A stretch of DNA of 64,000 bases from Saprospiraceae bacterium (lineage in GTDB: Bacteria > Bacteroidota > Bacteroidia > Chitinophagales > Saprospiraceae), in the NCBI GenBank assembly GCA_016714895.1, contig JADKBV010000012.1:62001-126000 (forward strand). Direction: 5' to 3'. This document shows, one piece after another, positions 17,813 to 26,926 of this stretch (position 1 is its first letter; each line of letters begins with the position of its first letter). The notes below the pieces were generated by a model. That model saw only the letters and a program-made list of their open reading frames with translations, was not told the DNA's origin and did no database searches. A program made the position numbers and the translations under genes.

Positions 17813-20083
17813 ATGAACATTATGTTTTTCAGATATAAAAAAGCGATACTCGTATCATTCCTTATTTTTACCGCTGTTTGCGGGTATTACACGACAAAAC
17901 TGAACTTTACATTTTCTTTTGAACATTTTTTTCCCAAGGATGATCAAGATTATTTGTTCTACAAATCTTTTATCAAAGATTTTGAACCTGATGACAATTT
18001 TTTCCTCATCGGGATTCCGAATAAACCGAATGTTTTTGATTCCACCTTTCTCAAAAAAGTAGATGAAGCTACCAAAGCGATCCCGAAGATAGCTCAGGTT
18101 ACCCAGGTGCGCAGTCTGACCAATATGGATTTTCCGGTCAAAACGCCTTTTGGTTTTATGACTGTACCCGCGCTGCACATCGGCGATCCTTCCCGCTACG
18201 AGGAAGACAAAGCAGGGATTTTTGCAGACAAACGATTGGTCAACAACCTCATCAATGAAGAGGGTACTGCCCTCACCATTTCGCTCAAAGTCATTGATAA
18301 TATTAGTCTGGATGATTCTAAAAACCTCGTCAAAAGCCTGGATTCTATTTTCAAAATAGCCAATATTGAAGAAAAACATTATCTCGGAAGAGCCTATTTC
18401 CAAACGGAACTGGTGGACTTTCAAACCAACGAAATCCGACGAAGTACGATTATTTCAGGGATTCTGATCACTTTGTTTTTATACTTTTTATACAGAAGAC
18501 CCATTGCCGTAGGGATTACTTTAACCACTGTCGGAGTCGGTTTAGTCATTTTTATGGGGTTATTGGGATTTTTTGGCTACGAACTGACAGCCCTCTCAGC
18601 ACTTTTTCCCGTGTTGATGCTGATTGTAGGTAGTTCGGACGTCATTCACATCTACACCAAATATTCCGATGAACTAAAAGTCAATCCGGACAGGTATCAG
18701 GCGATGTGGATCACCCTGAAACAAATTGGATTGGCCACCCTGATCACGTCTCTGACAACAGCTTTCGGATTTGCTTCTCTTTCGACCTCAAAGCTCGAAA
18801 GTATCAGAGAATTCGGCATGCAATGTGCTTTAGGTGTCGTCATTGCCTATGTCACCGTTATTTTGTTTATGGTTCCGCTTTTGCTTTTGGTACATGAAAA
18901 ACCGAATCAAAAAGTCGAAAAAGTCGCTGGGTTTTGGGATTCACTTTTGGTCAAAATATATAGCATTACCCAATACAAATCGAAACAAATACTCTATATC
19001 TTCGGATTTTTTTCCATCCTTTCTATAGCAGGAATATTTATCATTCAAACCAATTACAGCATCATCGACAATCTGCCGCTATACAGCAAAGTACGTGGCG
19101 ATTTTGAGTTTTTTGAAAAAAACTTTGGTGGTTTCCGTCCTTTGGAATATGCCATTACATCCAAAAATGATACGATCGGCGTAGAAAGTTTTGAAATCCT
19201 CAGCGAAGTCAATAAACTGGAAGAAAAACTAATATCCTACCCTTTTGTCAAATTAGCTTTGTCGCAGGCAACCCTCTACAAAAGTGTATCCCGGTCATTT
19301 GGAGGCAATCAGGCGGAAGCTTATGTATTTCCGAAAGACAAAGAAACTTTTTTGCAATATGAAGCCCTGATTGCCCAGGCAGCAGGCAAAGAGTCTGCCG
19401 TCATGGTCAGTAAGGATGGTACTAAAACCAGAATTTCCGGAAGGGTACAGGATATTGGTGCTGATAATGTCAAAATTTTCAGTCAGGAAGTGGATGATTG
19501 GATCAATATGAATCTGGATACTTCGTTGATTTCTATCCGTCGTACCGGAACAGGTTTGGTTTTGGACAAAAACAGCATTTATGTCAAAGATAACATCATT
19601 CAGGGTCTCGGTATCAGCTTGATTCTGATCTCTATGCTCATGGGTTTAATGCTCAAATCCTTCAGAATGTTGTTCATAGCCCTGATTCCAAACATATTCC
19701 CGCTTTTAGCTGTTGGGGGTATCCTGGGATTTTTCAGCATCGATCTGGAAGCCGGTATTTCGATTGTTTTTGCTATCATATTTGGTATAGCCGTAGATGA
19801 TACCATCCACTTTTTGGCAAAATACAATTTGTTATTAAAAGATGGTATTGATAAAGAAACAGCTATCCAACGAACAATCAAAGAATCAGGAAAAGCCATA
19901 ATATTTACCTCTTTGGTGCTTTCTATGGGTTTTATGGTGATGGTTTTTTCGCATAATAAAGCAACTTTTGTCATCGGCGTATTGATGTCGGTGACGTTAT
20001 TTACAGCATTATTATGTGATTTGTTTTTATTGCCTGTTTTGTTAAGAAATTGGCATCATCCGAAGGTATCAAAATCTGAATAA
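17813..20083 (+). CDS. RND/MMPL-family transporter
   Basis: 756 residues with two repeated halves. Each has one N-terminal membrane helix, a periplasmic domain, and a cluster of about five helices (first cluster about 205-360, second about 600-750). In the first half, GSSDVIHIYTKYSDEL, and in the second, GIAVDDTIHFLAKYN, show the conserved acidic residues of the helix used for proton coupling. The length matches the MMPL/HAE3 group, which moves lipids or hopanoid-like molecules using the proton gradient. The cargo is unknown. Met4 is an alternative start. No membrane-fusion or outer-membrane partner gene is adjacent. Confidence 0.88.
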   Translation: MNIMFFRYKKAILVSFLIFTAVCGYYTTKLNFTFSFEHFFPKDDQDYLFYKSFIKDFEPDDNFFLIGIPNKPNVFDSTFLKKVDEATKAIPKIAQVTQVRSLTNMDFPVKTPFGFMTVPALHIGDPSRYEEDKAGIFADKRLVNNLINEEGTALTISLKVIDNISLDDSKNLVKSLDSIFKIANIEEKHYLGRAYFQTELVDFQTNEIRRSTIISGILITLFLYFLYRRPIAVGITLTTVGVGLVIFMGLLGFFGYELTALSALFPVLMLIVGSSDVIHIYTKYSDELKVNPDRYQAMWITLKQIGLATLITSLTTAFGFASLSTSKLESIREFGMQCALGVVIAYVTVILFMVPLLLLVHEKPNQKVEKVAGFWDSLLVKIYSITQYKSKQILYIFGFFSILSIAGIFIIQTNYSIIDNLPLYSKVRGDFEFFEKNFGGFRPLEYAITSKNDTIGVESFEILSEVNKLEEKLISYPFVKLALSQATLYKSVSRSFGGNQAEAYVFPKDKETFLQYEALIAQAAGKESAVMVSKDGTKTRISGRVQDIGADNVKIFSQEVDDWINMNLDTSLISIRRTGTGLVLDKNSIYVKDNIIQGLGISLILISMLMGLMLKSFRMLFIALIPNIFPLLAVGGILGFFSIDLEAGISIVFAIIFGIAVDDTIHFLAKYNLLLKDGIDKETAIQRTIKESGKAIIFTSLVLSMGFMVMVFSHNKATFVIGVLMSVTLFTALLCDLFLLPVLLRNWHHPKVSKSE

Positions 20084-20112
20084 AACAGAATGTCGTTTCA
20101 GGTAGACAACAA

Positions 20113-20160
20113 TTAAACGATTCAACACCTAAACAACTTAGCAGCTAAACAAATTAACAG
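20113..20160. repeat. 16-bp tandem repeat, two good copies plus one degenerate
   Basis: CTAAACAACTTAGCAG (20129-20144) is followed directly by CTAAACAAATTAACAG (20145-20160), 14 of 16 identical. A weaker third unit precedes them at 20113-20128 (10 of 16). The block ends 16 nt before the ATG of the heptad-repeat gene and could affect its expression, or could simply be simple-sequence spacer. Confidence 0.7.
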
Positions 20161-20176
20161 CTCCACACTAAATAAA

Positions 20177-20581
20177 ATGCCAAACATCGATCCTACCCTA
20201 CTCGAATCCTTGCTGCAACAACAGGAACATCTGAACAAAATACAGCACGAAATATATGAAAATTTTAATGTCCTGCTAGAAAGCTTGAAAACAAAGGTCG
20301 ACAATCAGGATATTGTCGTCGAAAATCAAAGCCGCATCATCAGCAATCAGGATATCATTGTTAATAATCAACTGAACATCATCAATAACCAAAAACAGAT
20401 TGTTCAGAATCAGGTGACGCTTGCAGTTATCCTTAAAACTCAGGTTAAAGTTCTCTCGTCCCTTGAACAATTAAAAGGTAATCCTACATCGGAGGTTGAA
20501 ATACAAAAAGATGTCACTGATCTTTTTCGCCAATCCAAAGAAGAATTCGAAAAAGGATTGCTTGATTTACAAAATATTTAA
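20177..20581 (+). CDS. small heptad-repeat coiled-coil protein
   Basis: 134 residues, no signal peptide or membrane span. Residues about 40-85 are built of consecutive seven-residue units, each carrying Asn-Gln at fixed positions followed by a hydrophobic pair (NQDIVVE, NQSRIIS, NQDIIVN, NQLNIIN, NQKQIVQ, NQVTLAV). This is a regular coiled coil with a polar Asn at a repeated core or flanking position, as seen in oligomeric stalks. The family was not recognised. It ends 8 bp from the convergent stop of the XRE regulator, which also has a coiled-coil tail. A 16-bp tandem repeat precedes it. Confidence 0.75.
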   Translation: MPNIDPTLLESLLQQQEHLNKIQHEIYENFNVLLESLKTKVDNQDIVVENQSRIISNQDIIVNNQLNIINNQKQIVQNQVTLAVILKTQVKVLSSLEQLKGNPTSEVEIQKDVTDLFRQSKEEFEKGLLDLQNI

Positions 20582-20588
20582 AGGGACG

Positions 20589-21068
20589 TTACGACCAAAC
20601 TTTGGTTTTTTCTTCAAGTAATTTAATATTGATTCTTAAGGTTTTATTTTCAGACTCCTTACTTTGTAATAATTGTTGCAACATCTGAAACCGTAAAGTA
20701 GCACTTTCCAACCGTTGATGCAATAATTTTAAATGAAACTGATATTTTTCCTGGTCCAGATTTTCATAAGAACTTTCTACTTCTTCCAATATTGTTTTTT
20801 CAGTTTGGCTACTGCTATTTGTTGAGGAACGGGTCACATCGACTTTCAATATCTCATCAATAGATAGTGAAAAAAATGAACTGAATATTCTGAGGATCTC
20901 CAGACCCGGTGTTGATTTATTGTTTTCATAATCAGACAATGCACTTTTACTAATGCCGGTCAGGTTACTCATTTCCACCAATGTCAGTTTTTTCTTTTTC
21001 CGTAGAAATTTGACATTGTGGCCGAAAAACTGATTTTCCTTTTCCATTTGATTGTTTGTTCTGCTCAT
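20589..21068 (-). CDS. XRE-family transcriptional regulator with coiled-coil tail
   Basis: 159 residues from the ATG at 21068 (MSRTNNQ). The frame is open to 21167, but the added N-terminus has no domain. The HTH_3 fold lies in the first half: LRKKKKLTLVEMSNLTGIS, KSALSDYENNKSTPGLE, then ILRIFSSFFSLSIDEIL. The C-terminal half (about 90-155) is a predicted coiled coil likely used for dimerisation. An imperfect palindrome TTGACT/AGTCAA (21070-21086) touches the start codon, and two ATTCC-N8-GGAAT sites lie further upstream, so autoregulation is plausible. The regulated target is unknown. Confidence 0.88.
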   Translation of the reverse strand: MSRTNNQMEKENQFFGHNVKFLRKKKKLTLVEMSNLTGISKSALSDYENNKSTPGLEILRIFSSFFSLSIDEILKVDVTRSSTNSSSQTEKTILEEVESSYENLDQEKYQFHLKLLHQRLESATLRFQMLQQLLQSKESENKTLRINIKLLEEKTKVWS

Positions 21069-21169
21069 GTTGACTTTTGTAGTCAAAATTGAAAAATATT
21101 CAAACCTGTTTTCATTTGATGAAGGTATCCAACCTTTTTCGAATAAATTATGGCGAATCAACCACATAA

Positions 21170-21191
21170 TAATTCCGAAAATTCGGAATTA
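21170..21191. promoter_or_regulatory. 22-bp palindrome, candidate XRE operator 1
   Basis: Perfect 10-bp arms TAATTCCGAA and TTCGGAATTA around AA. Its half-sites ATTCC-N8-GGAAT recur with the same spacing at 21255-21272. It lies about 100 bp upstream of the XRE gene. Confidence 0.55.
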
Positions 21192-21254
21192 CACATCAAA
21201 AAACAAGGTTATATACAAAAAAGTCTTCTTTTTGTTGAAATTTTAAAAAAAAAT

Positions 21255-21272
21255 ATTCCAATTATTTGGAAT
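21255..21272. promoter_or_regulatory. 18-bp palindrome, candidate XRE operator 2
   Basis: Arms ATTCCAA and TTGGAAT around a 4-nt centre. It shares the ATTCC-N8-GGAAT core and spacing with the site at 21170, with cores 83 bp apart (about eight helical turns). No other confident element was found in the 445-bp gap 21069-21513. Confidence 0.5.
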
Positions 21273-21513
21273 TTACATTTTCATGATATTATCTTTGTTG
21301 ATAATATTCAGATTTTACAAAAATCTCAGAAACTTACACAATCAATTCTACACATTTTATTTCAGGTATTTACGATTCTTAAACAATTACTGTTGGCGTA
21401 TTAATTTTTAATATAACGTCAACATACTGTTTTTCGGCATGTTTTTCCGGCATCGTTTCAGGTAATATTTTGTGTCAGGTTATTTGTATTTTTTTAATGT
21501 TTAAAAATCAGAA

Positions 21514-22887
21514 ATGTTATCGCAACCCCGCACCAATCATTCAAAATTTTCGCTGCTTCTTTTAGCCGGCTTTTTACTTTTATGGATGCCTTCCTGTCAG
21601 AAAGACGAATTTGTCGACCTTTCAGAGACTCAGGATTACGACCCCGACTTTTTGTACAAATATTATGACCACCTTTGCCTGAGCATCAAAACCACACCAG
21701 GATTTTTCCCTCCTCAGGCTGCCAGAGCTTATGGTTATATTGGTATAGCGCAATACGAAGCCGTTGTTAACGGAATCAAAAATGCCCAAAGTCTTCAGAA
21801 CCAGTTAAATGGTTTTTCAGAATATAAACTCCCGTTACCGGAACAAGGTAAAGAATATAACTGGGCTTTGGCATCCAATGCAGCCACGGCAAAAATTTTC
21901 AAATATATGTTTGAAAAGAGCCTTTCGGCAAATAATGCACGGATATTGGACAGCCTCGAATCACAAATTCAAATTTCTTTAATGCAAGGTGTTCGTTCCG
22001 ACGTCATCGATCGTTCAGTAAGCTTCGGACAGAAAATTGCCGATGTTGTATTTGAATATTCCAAAACAGACGGCGGACATGAATCCTATCTTGCACCTTT
22101 CCAACTTCCGTTTGTTGTGCCTAACGATGATTATTGTTGGGCTCCGACAGGTGCAGCACTACAACCTCTGAGCCCGAAATGGGGTTCAAACCGTCCTTTT
22201 TTATCAATCAATGTCACCCAAACGCAGGTGGTTCCTCACACACCTTTTTCAGCAACGCCGGGTACTCCTTTTTATAATGAAGCCATGGCAGTGTACGGTA
22301 CGGTAACCAATAATGCACCTGAACAGATTGAAATCGCCAAATATTGGGCTGACGATCCTTTTATGACTTGTACTCCGGCAGGACATACCTTTAATATCCT
22401 TACTCAAGTGATGCGCGAAGAACGGGTAACTCTTGCCAAAGCTGCCATGTCATACGCCAGAATGTGTATCGCCGAAAATGATGCCTTTATTGCTTGTTGG
22501 AAGGGCAAATACGACTACTTCCTCATTCGACCAGTGACGTACATCAAAAGATATATCGACCCCAATTTTGCTACGGTCATCGGAACTCCGCCATTTCCGG
22601 CGTATACTTCAGGACATTCCTGTGAAATTGGTGCCGGATCCAGGATTCTGACCGATTTATTCACCGACGGAAGCGGCAACTATTTATTTACAGACTACAG
22701 CCAGTTACAGTTTGGTTTTAAAGCCAGAAGTTTTTCCAATTTTAATGATATGGCGGAAGAATGTGCCAACAGTCGCTTGTATGGAGGAATTCACTTTCCG
22801 ATGGACAATAGCAAAGGCCTTCAGGTAGGAAAATCAATCGGCGACAATGTCAACAAAAGAATATTGTGGCCGGTATTTGTCCGGTAA
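21514..22887 (+). CDS. vanadium-dependent haloperoxidase / PAP2-family lipoprotein
   Basis: 457 residues. The N-terminus LLLAGFLLLWMPSCQKDE is a lipoprotein signal (lipobox MPSC). The C-terminal catalytic part shows the PAP2/haloperoxidase pockets: KYDYFLIRPVTYIKRY, the YTSGHSCEIGAGSRIL box with the Ser-Gly-His that binds phosphate or vanadate, and NSRLYGGIHFPMDNSKG with the Arg and catalytic His. The family either oxidises halides with hydrogen peroxide or hydrolyses phosphate esters, and sequence alone does not decide between them. Predicted location is periplasmic or outer-membrane-anchored. It is followed by a small lipoprotein gene. Confidence 0.9.
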   Translation: MLSQPRTNHSKFSLLLLAGFLLLWMPSCQKDEFVDLSETQDYDPDFLYKYYDHLCLSIKTTPGFFPPQAARAYGYIGIAQYEAVVNGIKNAQSLQNQLNGFSEYKLPLPEQGKEYNWALASNAATAKIFKYMFEKSLSANNARILDSLESQIQISLMQGVRSDVIDRSVSFGQKIADVVFEYSKTDGGHESYLAPFQLPFVVPNDDYCWAPTGAALQPLSPKWGSNRPFLSINVTQTQVVPHTPFSATPGTPFYNEAMAVYGTVTNNAPEQIEIAKYWADDPFMTCTPAGHTFNILTQVMREERVTLAKAAMSYARMCIAENDAFIACWKGKYDYFLIRPVTYIKRYIDPNFATVIGTPPFPAYTSGHSCEIGAGSRILTDLFTDGSGNYLFTDYSQLQFGFKARSFSNFNDMAEECANSRLYGGIHFPMDNSKGLQVGKSIGDNVNKRILWPVFVR

Positions 22888-22909
22888 TCACTTTGAAAAC
22901 CGGATCGTT

Positions 22910-23281
22910 TTGAAGAATCAGCTTTACTTATTAACGGTATTGAGTATTTGTTATTTCCTTCTCTCTTGTGGTTCAGATACTACAGAGAAGGAAATAACAA
23001 ATTTTGCCAGAATTCAATGTCAAACCATACGACTTAAAAACGCCAGATTTGCGTTAGCCGATAGTATCAGAATTTTAGAAAATGATACGGTAACCCATAA
23101 AACTACCCTGTTAACCTTAAAAACCAAGGCAGATGAACTCAAAAAAGAGAGCCTCATCGTCGCTGATTCCCTCAAACAACAAATGGATTTACTATTCCAA
23201 AATAAACTTACTTCTGAAGAAAAAAAACAAAACTTCCTGAAAGCTGTCGACGAATACCAACAAAAATGGTCATGCGAATAA
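22910..23281 (+). CDS. small lipoprotein, likely TTG start
   Basis: The frame is open from an ATG at 22847 inside the haloperoxidase gene, but the TTG at 22910 gives a textbook lipoprotein start: MKNQLYLLTVLSICYFLLSC, then GSDTTEK. I choose TTG, giving 123 residues and no overlap with the upstream stop (22887). The mature part is mostly helical and charged, with a pair of likely coiled-coil helices and Cys near both ends. No family was recognised. Spacing suggests co-transcription with the haloperoxidase. Confidence 0.65.
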   Translation: MKNQLYLLTVLSICYFLLSCGSDTTEKEITNFARIQCQTIRLKNARFALADSIRILENDTVTHKTTLLTLKTKADELKKESLIVADSLKQQMDLLFQNKLTSEEKKQNFLKAVDEYQQKWSCE

Positions 23282-23643
23282 AGCAACTAAACGTCTGATG
23301 GAAAGGTAACCTTTTCATTAAAAAAGTTACGTATTCATCAGGTTAAAATTGAATGCAATATAGCGAATTTACAAACAAGATGCTGCTGAAATGTTGTTAT
23401 AGCCAGAACCTTTGTTGTTTCAAATCCTTATATGGTCTCCTTCTATATGTATGTAGTTACCGGCAATTCATCCCGAATGTTTACTTTCTGACGGACTTAA
23501 CCATTTGTTGTCCATGTAACTGATTTTACAAATATGACAAAACATCTGCCGTGTAAGCAAACTGTTATGTACAACACCATCAGACCATACAGAATTTCCA
23601 TCTCTACATTTTTAATTATGTGTAAGACCAAACTTTATGATTG
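23282..23643. other. 362-bp gap with no recognised gene
   Basis: The gap lies between converging transcription units. It holds a short palindromic GAAAGGTAACCTTTTC near 23300 and no convincing ORF, terminator or RNA. Confidence 0.5.
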
Positions 23644-25884
23644 TTAAAAGTTCGCTTTCAGGCCAACATTAAAGCTTAAGGGCATATTCGGTCTGTAACC
23701 TTGCGGAAGGTTAGCGACAATTGAATTATTGTTGGTCACATTATTGGAGGTAGCAAAAACCGAAAGGTTACGACTCATGGAATAGTTAAAAGATACATCC
23801 ATAATAAAAAATCCTGCTATGGCATTCACATCATTGTACAATACATTATCTGAAGGCAAGACAGTCTCATTCCTCCCCGGTTTTACTCTGGTGATACCGG
23901 TATATCGCCCTGTTAAAGTGGCATTCAATTTTTTATGCTCGATGGCAATACTGGCAGTTAATAAATGAGGCGTAATAAACGGAATGACATCATTTTTTTG
24001 GATAGGTCCACTACCCAAATCACCTCCTCCATTGATAAATGACTCCTTAAAAACCGCATAGGTATAGGTATATGCGATACTAACCGGTAATTTAAAAGCA
24101 GCGTCAACCCCTTTCCGGTAAAGCACATCATAAGTGACAGCCATTTCCAGCCCATGGATGTTTGCATTTCCGGCATTAAACATATCTCCGGTACCAGCAC
24201 CACCACCCGAAACATTATCAGAGCCCAATATATTTTTATAGTCGTTTAAAAAAACAACCAACTGAGTATTTATGGCGCCTTTGTTATACCGACAACCTAA
24301 TTCATAGTTTACTGAAGTTTCAACTTTTGCCTGTCCCGTGGTGCTGCTTACGGAAGGCATTCCGGGAGGCGAAAATCCTTTATGAACACCACCGAAAACA
24401 CTCATATTCTGATTAAATTCATAATTTGCACCGAAACCGGGCAATACAACATACAAGTTGTTTTCTGCAGATCTTAATGCGTCACCCAATCTGGCATTAT
24501 CTGTGGTACCAAAATTTCGGAAATCAAAATTGATTGTTTCAAATCGGAGCCCCGGACTTAGTTTTAATCCTTTAAAACGTACATCATAACTTAAAAAAGA
24601 TGCAAAACTTTTTGCATTCCTGATTTGATTTTCTCTATTGCCTCTGAAGCCGATACCTGTTTGAATCAACACTCCGTTTGACATGTTATATGTCGAACTT
24701 GTGGCATATCTGTCTGACTGATCGAGATGATAGCGGAGACCAAACTGTAAAGTATGGTTCAATTTTTTGGTGGTAAAAATATATTGGGCATTGGTTTGTA
24801 ATCCTTTTGAAAAGTATGTTCTGTCAGACGATTGTGCCTCAACAGACCCGTTGGATCGTCCCGCCATAATTTGATAACCCTCTTGATTTGTTATCGGGTC
24901 TGATAAAATAAGTTGGATACTTTTGCCACCAAAAGAATTGGCCCTGTCCCAATTTCTGAATGTGAAGGAATAATAAGCAGTTGTATGAATCGTCAAACCT
25001 TTGATGGGAAGAATGGTGTGACTAAGAGAAATATGATTATGTTTCATATTCAAAAAATCTTTTTGTGTCCCTGCATACCTTCTCAGTGGATTCACTTTAT
25101 AGTCCTCGTAGGTAAGCCCCAAATACGTTTCCTGTCCATCTTCGGTCGTATTTAAAAATTTTAACGTTACAGATTGCTGTATGTTTTTATTTTCATCGGT
25201 GTGCCAGCGCAATTTTCCCATGACATCTCTTCTGTCAAATCCCGTTTTTCCTTCGTTTTCCAATTCTTTAAACCCATCACTGGCGAAACGGTTAATTTCA
25301 AAAACGTAATCAAAATTTTTATGGCTATCCCCTATCCAAACCCTTTGTTGATTGGTGCCGAAACTCCCGTAAGATAGTAAAGCAAACCCTTTACATGATG
25401 TTGGAATAGCTGTTGAGAGCAGATTTACCGCTCCTCCTATTGTATAAGGACCATATTCTATCTGACTGCTACCTTTGAGCACTTCGACACCTTGCATCCG
25501 TGTAAAAGTCGGAAAGTAATAAGCAGAAGGATCTGCATAAGGTGCCGGAGCTATAAGGATACCATCTTCCATAAGGGTTATCCTGGCACTTCGATTTACT
25601 GGCGTTCCTCTTAATCCGATGTTAGGCCTGAGACCGAAACCTTCCTCATCCCTTATATTGACCCCCGGGATGATGCGCAAAACGTGATTAATATTAGGTT
25701 GGTTAAGTTTTTCCAGCGTCCGGTGATTCAGAAACTGACCTGCACCCGGGATGGAGTTTGTTCTGTCTCCTACGATGGTGATTTGTTCAATATTGGTTAC
25801 TGTCAAAGAATCCGACTTATATTCCTGCCCGAATATTTCCACTCCTGAAAATACTAAAATCCATACCAAAACCAACCTGCTCAT
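23644..25884 (-). CDS. TonB-dependent receptor, FecA-like
   Basis: 746 residues with an N-terminal signal peptide (about 1-19, ending FGQ). The plug domain (about 30-150) closely follows the FecA pattern: LRIIPGVNIRDEEGFGLRPNIGLRG, SARITLMEDGILIAPAPYADP, VEVLKGSSQIEYGPYTIGGAVNLLS. A beta-barrel ends in PLSFNVGLKANF with the terminal Phe. The family imports ferric citrate or siderophores across the outer membrane using TonB energy. There is no N-terminal STN signalling domain and no carboxypeptidase-like domain, so control is more likely through the adjacent AraC regulator than through a FecIR-type cascade. Confidence 0.92.
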   Translation of the reverse strand: MSRLVLVWILVFSGVEIFGQEYKSDSLTVTNIEQITIVGDRTNSIPGAGQFLNHRTLEKLNQPNINHVLRIIPGVNIRDEEGFGLRPNIGLRGTPVNRSARITLMEDGILIAPAPYADPSAYYFPTFTRMQGVEVLKGSSQIEYGPYTIGGAVNLLSTAIPTSCKGFALLSYGSFGTNQQRVWIGDSHKNFDYVFEINRFASDGFKELENEGKTGFDRRDVMGKLRWHTDENKNIQQSVTLKFLNTTEDGQETYLGLTYEDYKVNPLRRYAGTQKDFLNMKHNHISLSHTILPIKGLTIHTTAYYSFTFRNWDRANSFGGKSIQLILSDPITNQEGYQIMAGRSNGSVEAQSSDRTYFSKGLQTNAQYIFTTKKLNHTLQFGLRYHLDQSDRYATSSTYNMSNGVLIQTGIGFRGNRENQIRNAKSFASFLSYDVRFKGLKLSPGLRFETINFDFRNFGTTDNARLGDALRSAENNLYVVLPGFGANYEFNQNMSVFGGVHKGFSPPGMPSVSSTTGQAKVETSVNYELGCRYNKGAINTQLVVFLNDYKNILGSDNVSGGGAGTGDMFNAGNANIHGLEMAVTYDVLYRKGVDAAFKLPVSIAYTYTYAVFKESFINGGGDLGSGPIQKNDVIPFITPHLLTASIAIEHKKLNATLTGRYTGITRVKPGRNETVLPSDNVLYNDVNAIAGFFIMDVSFNYSMSRNLSVFATSNNVTNNNSIVANLPQGYRPNMPLSFNVGLKANF

Positions 25885-25918
25885 TTATCTTTATTTAGAC
25901 TAATTATAATTAATGGGG

Positions 25919-25926
25919 CAAAAGTA
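25919..25926 (-). promoter_or_regulatory. promoter -7 box (TACTTTTG) for the FecA-like receptor
   Basis: A perfect TAnnTTTG lies 34 nt upstream of the receptor's ATG on the minus strand, in the 85-bp gap after the AraC gene. The receptor can therefore be transcribed on its own. Confidence 0.6.
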
Positions 25927-25969
25927 ATCAGAAGAAAACGTCTGAATTTTAGGAAAGAGGAAAAAATAT

Positions 25970-26707
25970 TTAGTTATCGGGAAAAACTTGTTTAATCTGT
26001 TGGCTTGGTGTAATGCCAAAAAAGTTTTTGTAAGATTGACTGAAACTACTCAATGAAGCATATCCTACCTTGTAAGATATGTCAGTAATCTTCGGGTTAT
26101 TGCCGTGCAACAAATGTTTTGCTTTGATCATCCTGTTTTCCTGAATAAATTCAAAAATAGTCTGTCCAAAAACTTCTTTAAAACCTCTTTTCAGATAACA
26201 TTCATTTGTACCAACATTATTGGCTATGATGGCAATCGTCAGGTTATTGGCTAAATTATCAAGAATATATTTTTTGGCCTTTTGAATTTTATCAATCTCC
26301 CCGGGTTTGTTCACATAATTACACCTTTCACAACTTTGCTGCAACAAAAAATTATTTTTCTGTGCCTGGTATAATAAAAATAAAACGGCACTCTCCAAAA
26401 ATATTTTCCTATATATACCTGCTGCATTGCAGTGCAGAATATCCAACAGTTTGGATTCCATTTTACAACAAACAGGTTGGTCCCCTCTACTTAAATCCAA
26501 CGATTCATTGTATTTTTTCAGATATTTTTTTGTTATGCGAATTTGTAATACAAATGAATTTTTATCCAAATCCGAAAGGATGTCTTCGGAAATCAGTCCG
26601 AAAGTCAGGTAAATGTATCCATTATCCAACGTCGTTTTACAAAACGATTTATGGATGTCAGGATTGATTTGGGTGTTTATATAAATATATTCATTGATAC
26701 ATTCCAT
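25970..26707 (-). CDS. AraC-family regulator, PchR-like (probable iron-uptake regulator)
   Basis: 245 residues. The C-terminal two-helix-turn-helix AraC domain (about 135-240) includes KAKKYILDNLANNLTIAIIANNVGTN, then KRGFKEVFGQTIFEFIQENR and ITDISYKVGYASLSSFSQSYKNFFGITPSQ. The N-terminal part lacks a cupin pattern and resembles the effector half of PchR-type regulators, which sense ferric siderophores. It lies immediately upstream of and in the same direction as the FecA-like gene, so it is likely its activator (inference). A -7 box 4 nt before the ATG predicts a leaderless mRNA. Confidence 0.87.
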   Translation of the reverse strand: MECINEYIYINTQINPDIHKSFCKTTLDNGYIYLTFGLISEDILSDLDKNSFVLQIRITKKYLKKYNESLDLSRGDQPVCCKMESKLLDILHCNAAGIYRKIFLESAVLFLLYQAQKNNFLLQQSCERCNYVNKPGEIDKIQKAKKYILDNLANNLTIAIIANNVGTNECYLKRGFKEVFGQTIFEFIQENRMIKAKHLLHGNNPKITDISYKVGYASLSSFSQSYKNFFGITPSQQIKQVFPDN

Positions 26708-26711
26708 GTTG

Positions 26712-26719
26712 CAAAGGTA
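26712..26719 (-). promoter_or_regulatory. promoter -7 box (TACCTTTG), 4 nt before the AraC ATG
   Basis: A perfect TAnnTTTG, then CAAC, then the ATG at 26707. Transcription should begin at or beside the start codon, giving a leaderless transcript. Confidence 0.55.
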
Positions 26720-26902
26720 CAGCTTTAAGCGAAAACATTAAGACAAAACAGCCAAAATCAGGATCATTTTAAAAACAAACCTTATTTTTTTTCCGAAATT
26801 AATAATGCTACACCTGATTAAAATATGGGTATAAAACAAAACAAAAATATTTTTTAATATTTTTTTTAACCGTTTACAACCCTTTTTTTACTCTGTCCGT
26901 CT

Positions 26903-26910
26903 TATATTTG
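26903..26910 (+). promoter_or_regulatory. promoter -7 box (TATATTTG) of the ECF sigma operon
   Basis: A perfect TAnnTTTG 16 nt before the GTG start at 26927. It looks like the housekeeping promoter rather than an ECF-type autoregulated one. Confidence 0.6.
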
Positions 26911-26926
26911 TAAGAACAAAATAATC

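Noticed and set aside
21150..21404. 84-codon plus-strand ORF in the regulator's upstream gap
   Set aside because: AT-rich Ile/Lys/Leu-biased product without a domain or signal; it spans both palindromic operator sites, so it is more likely chance.
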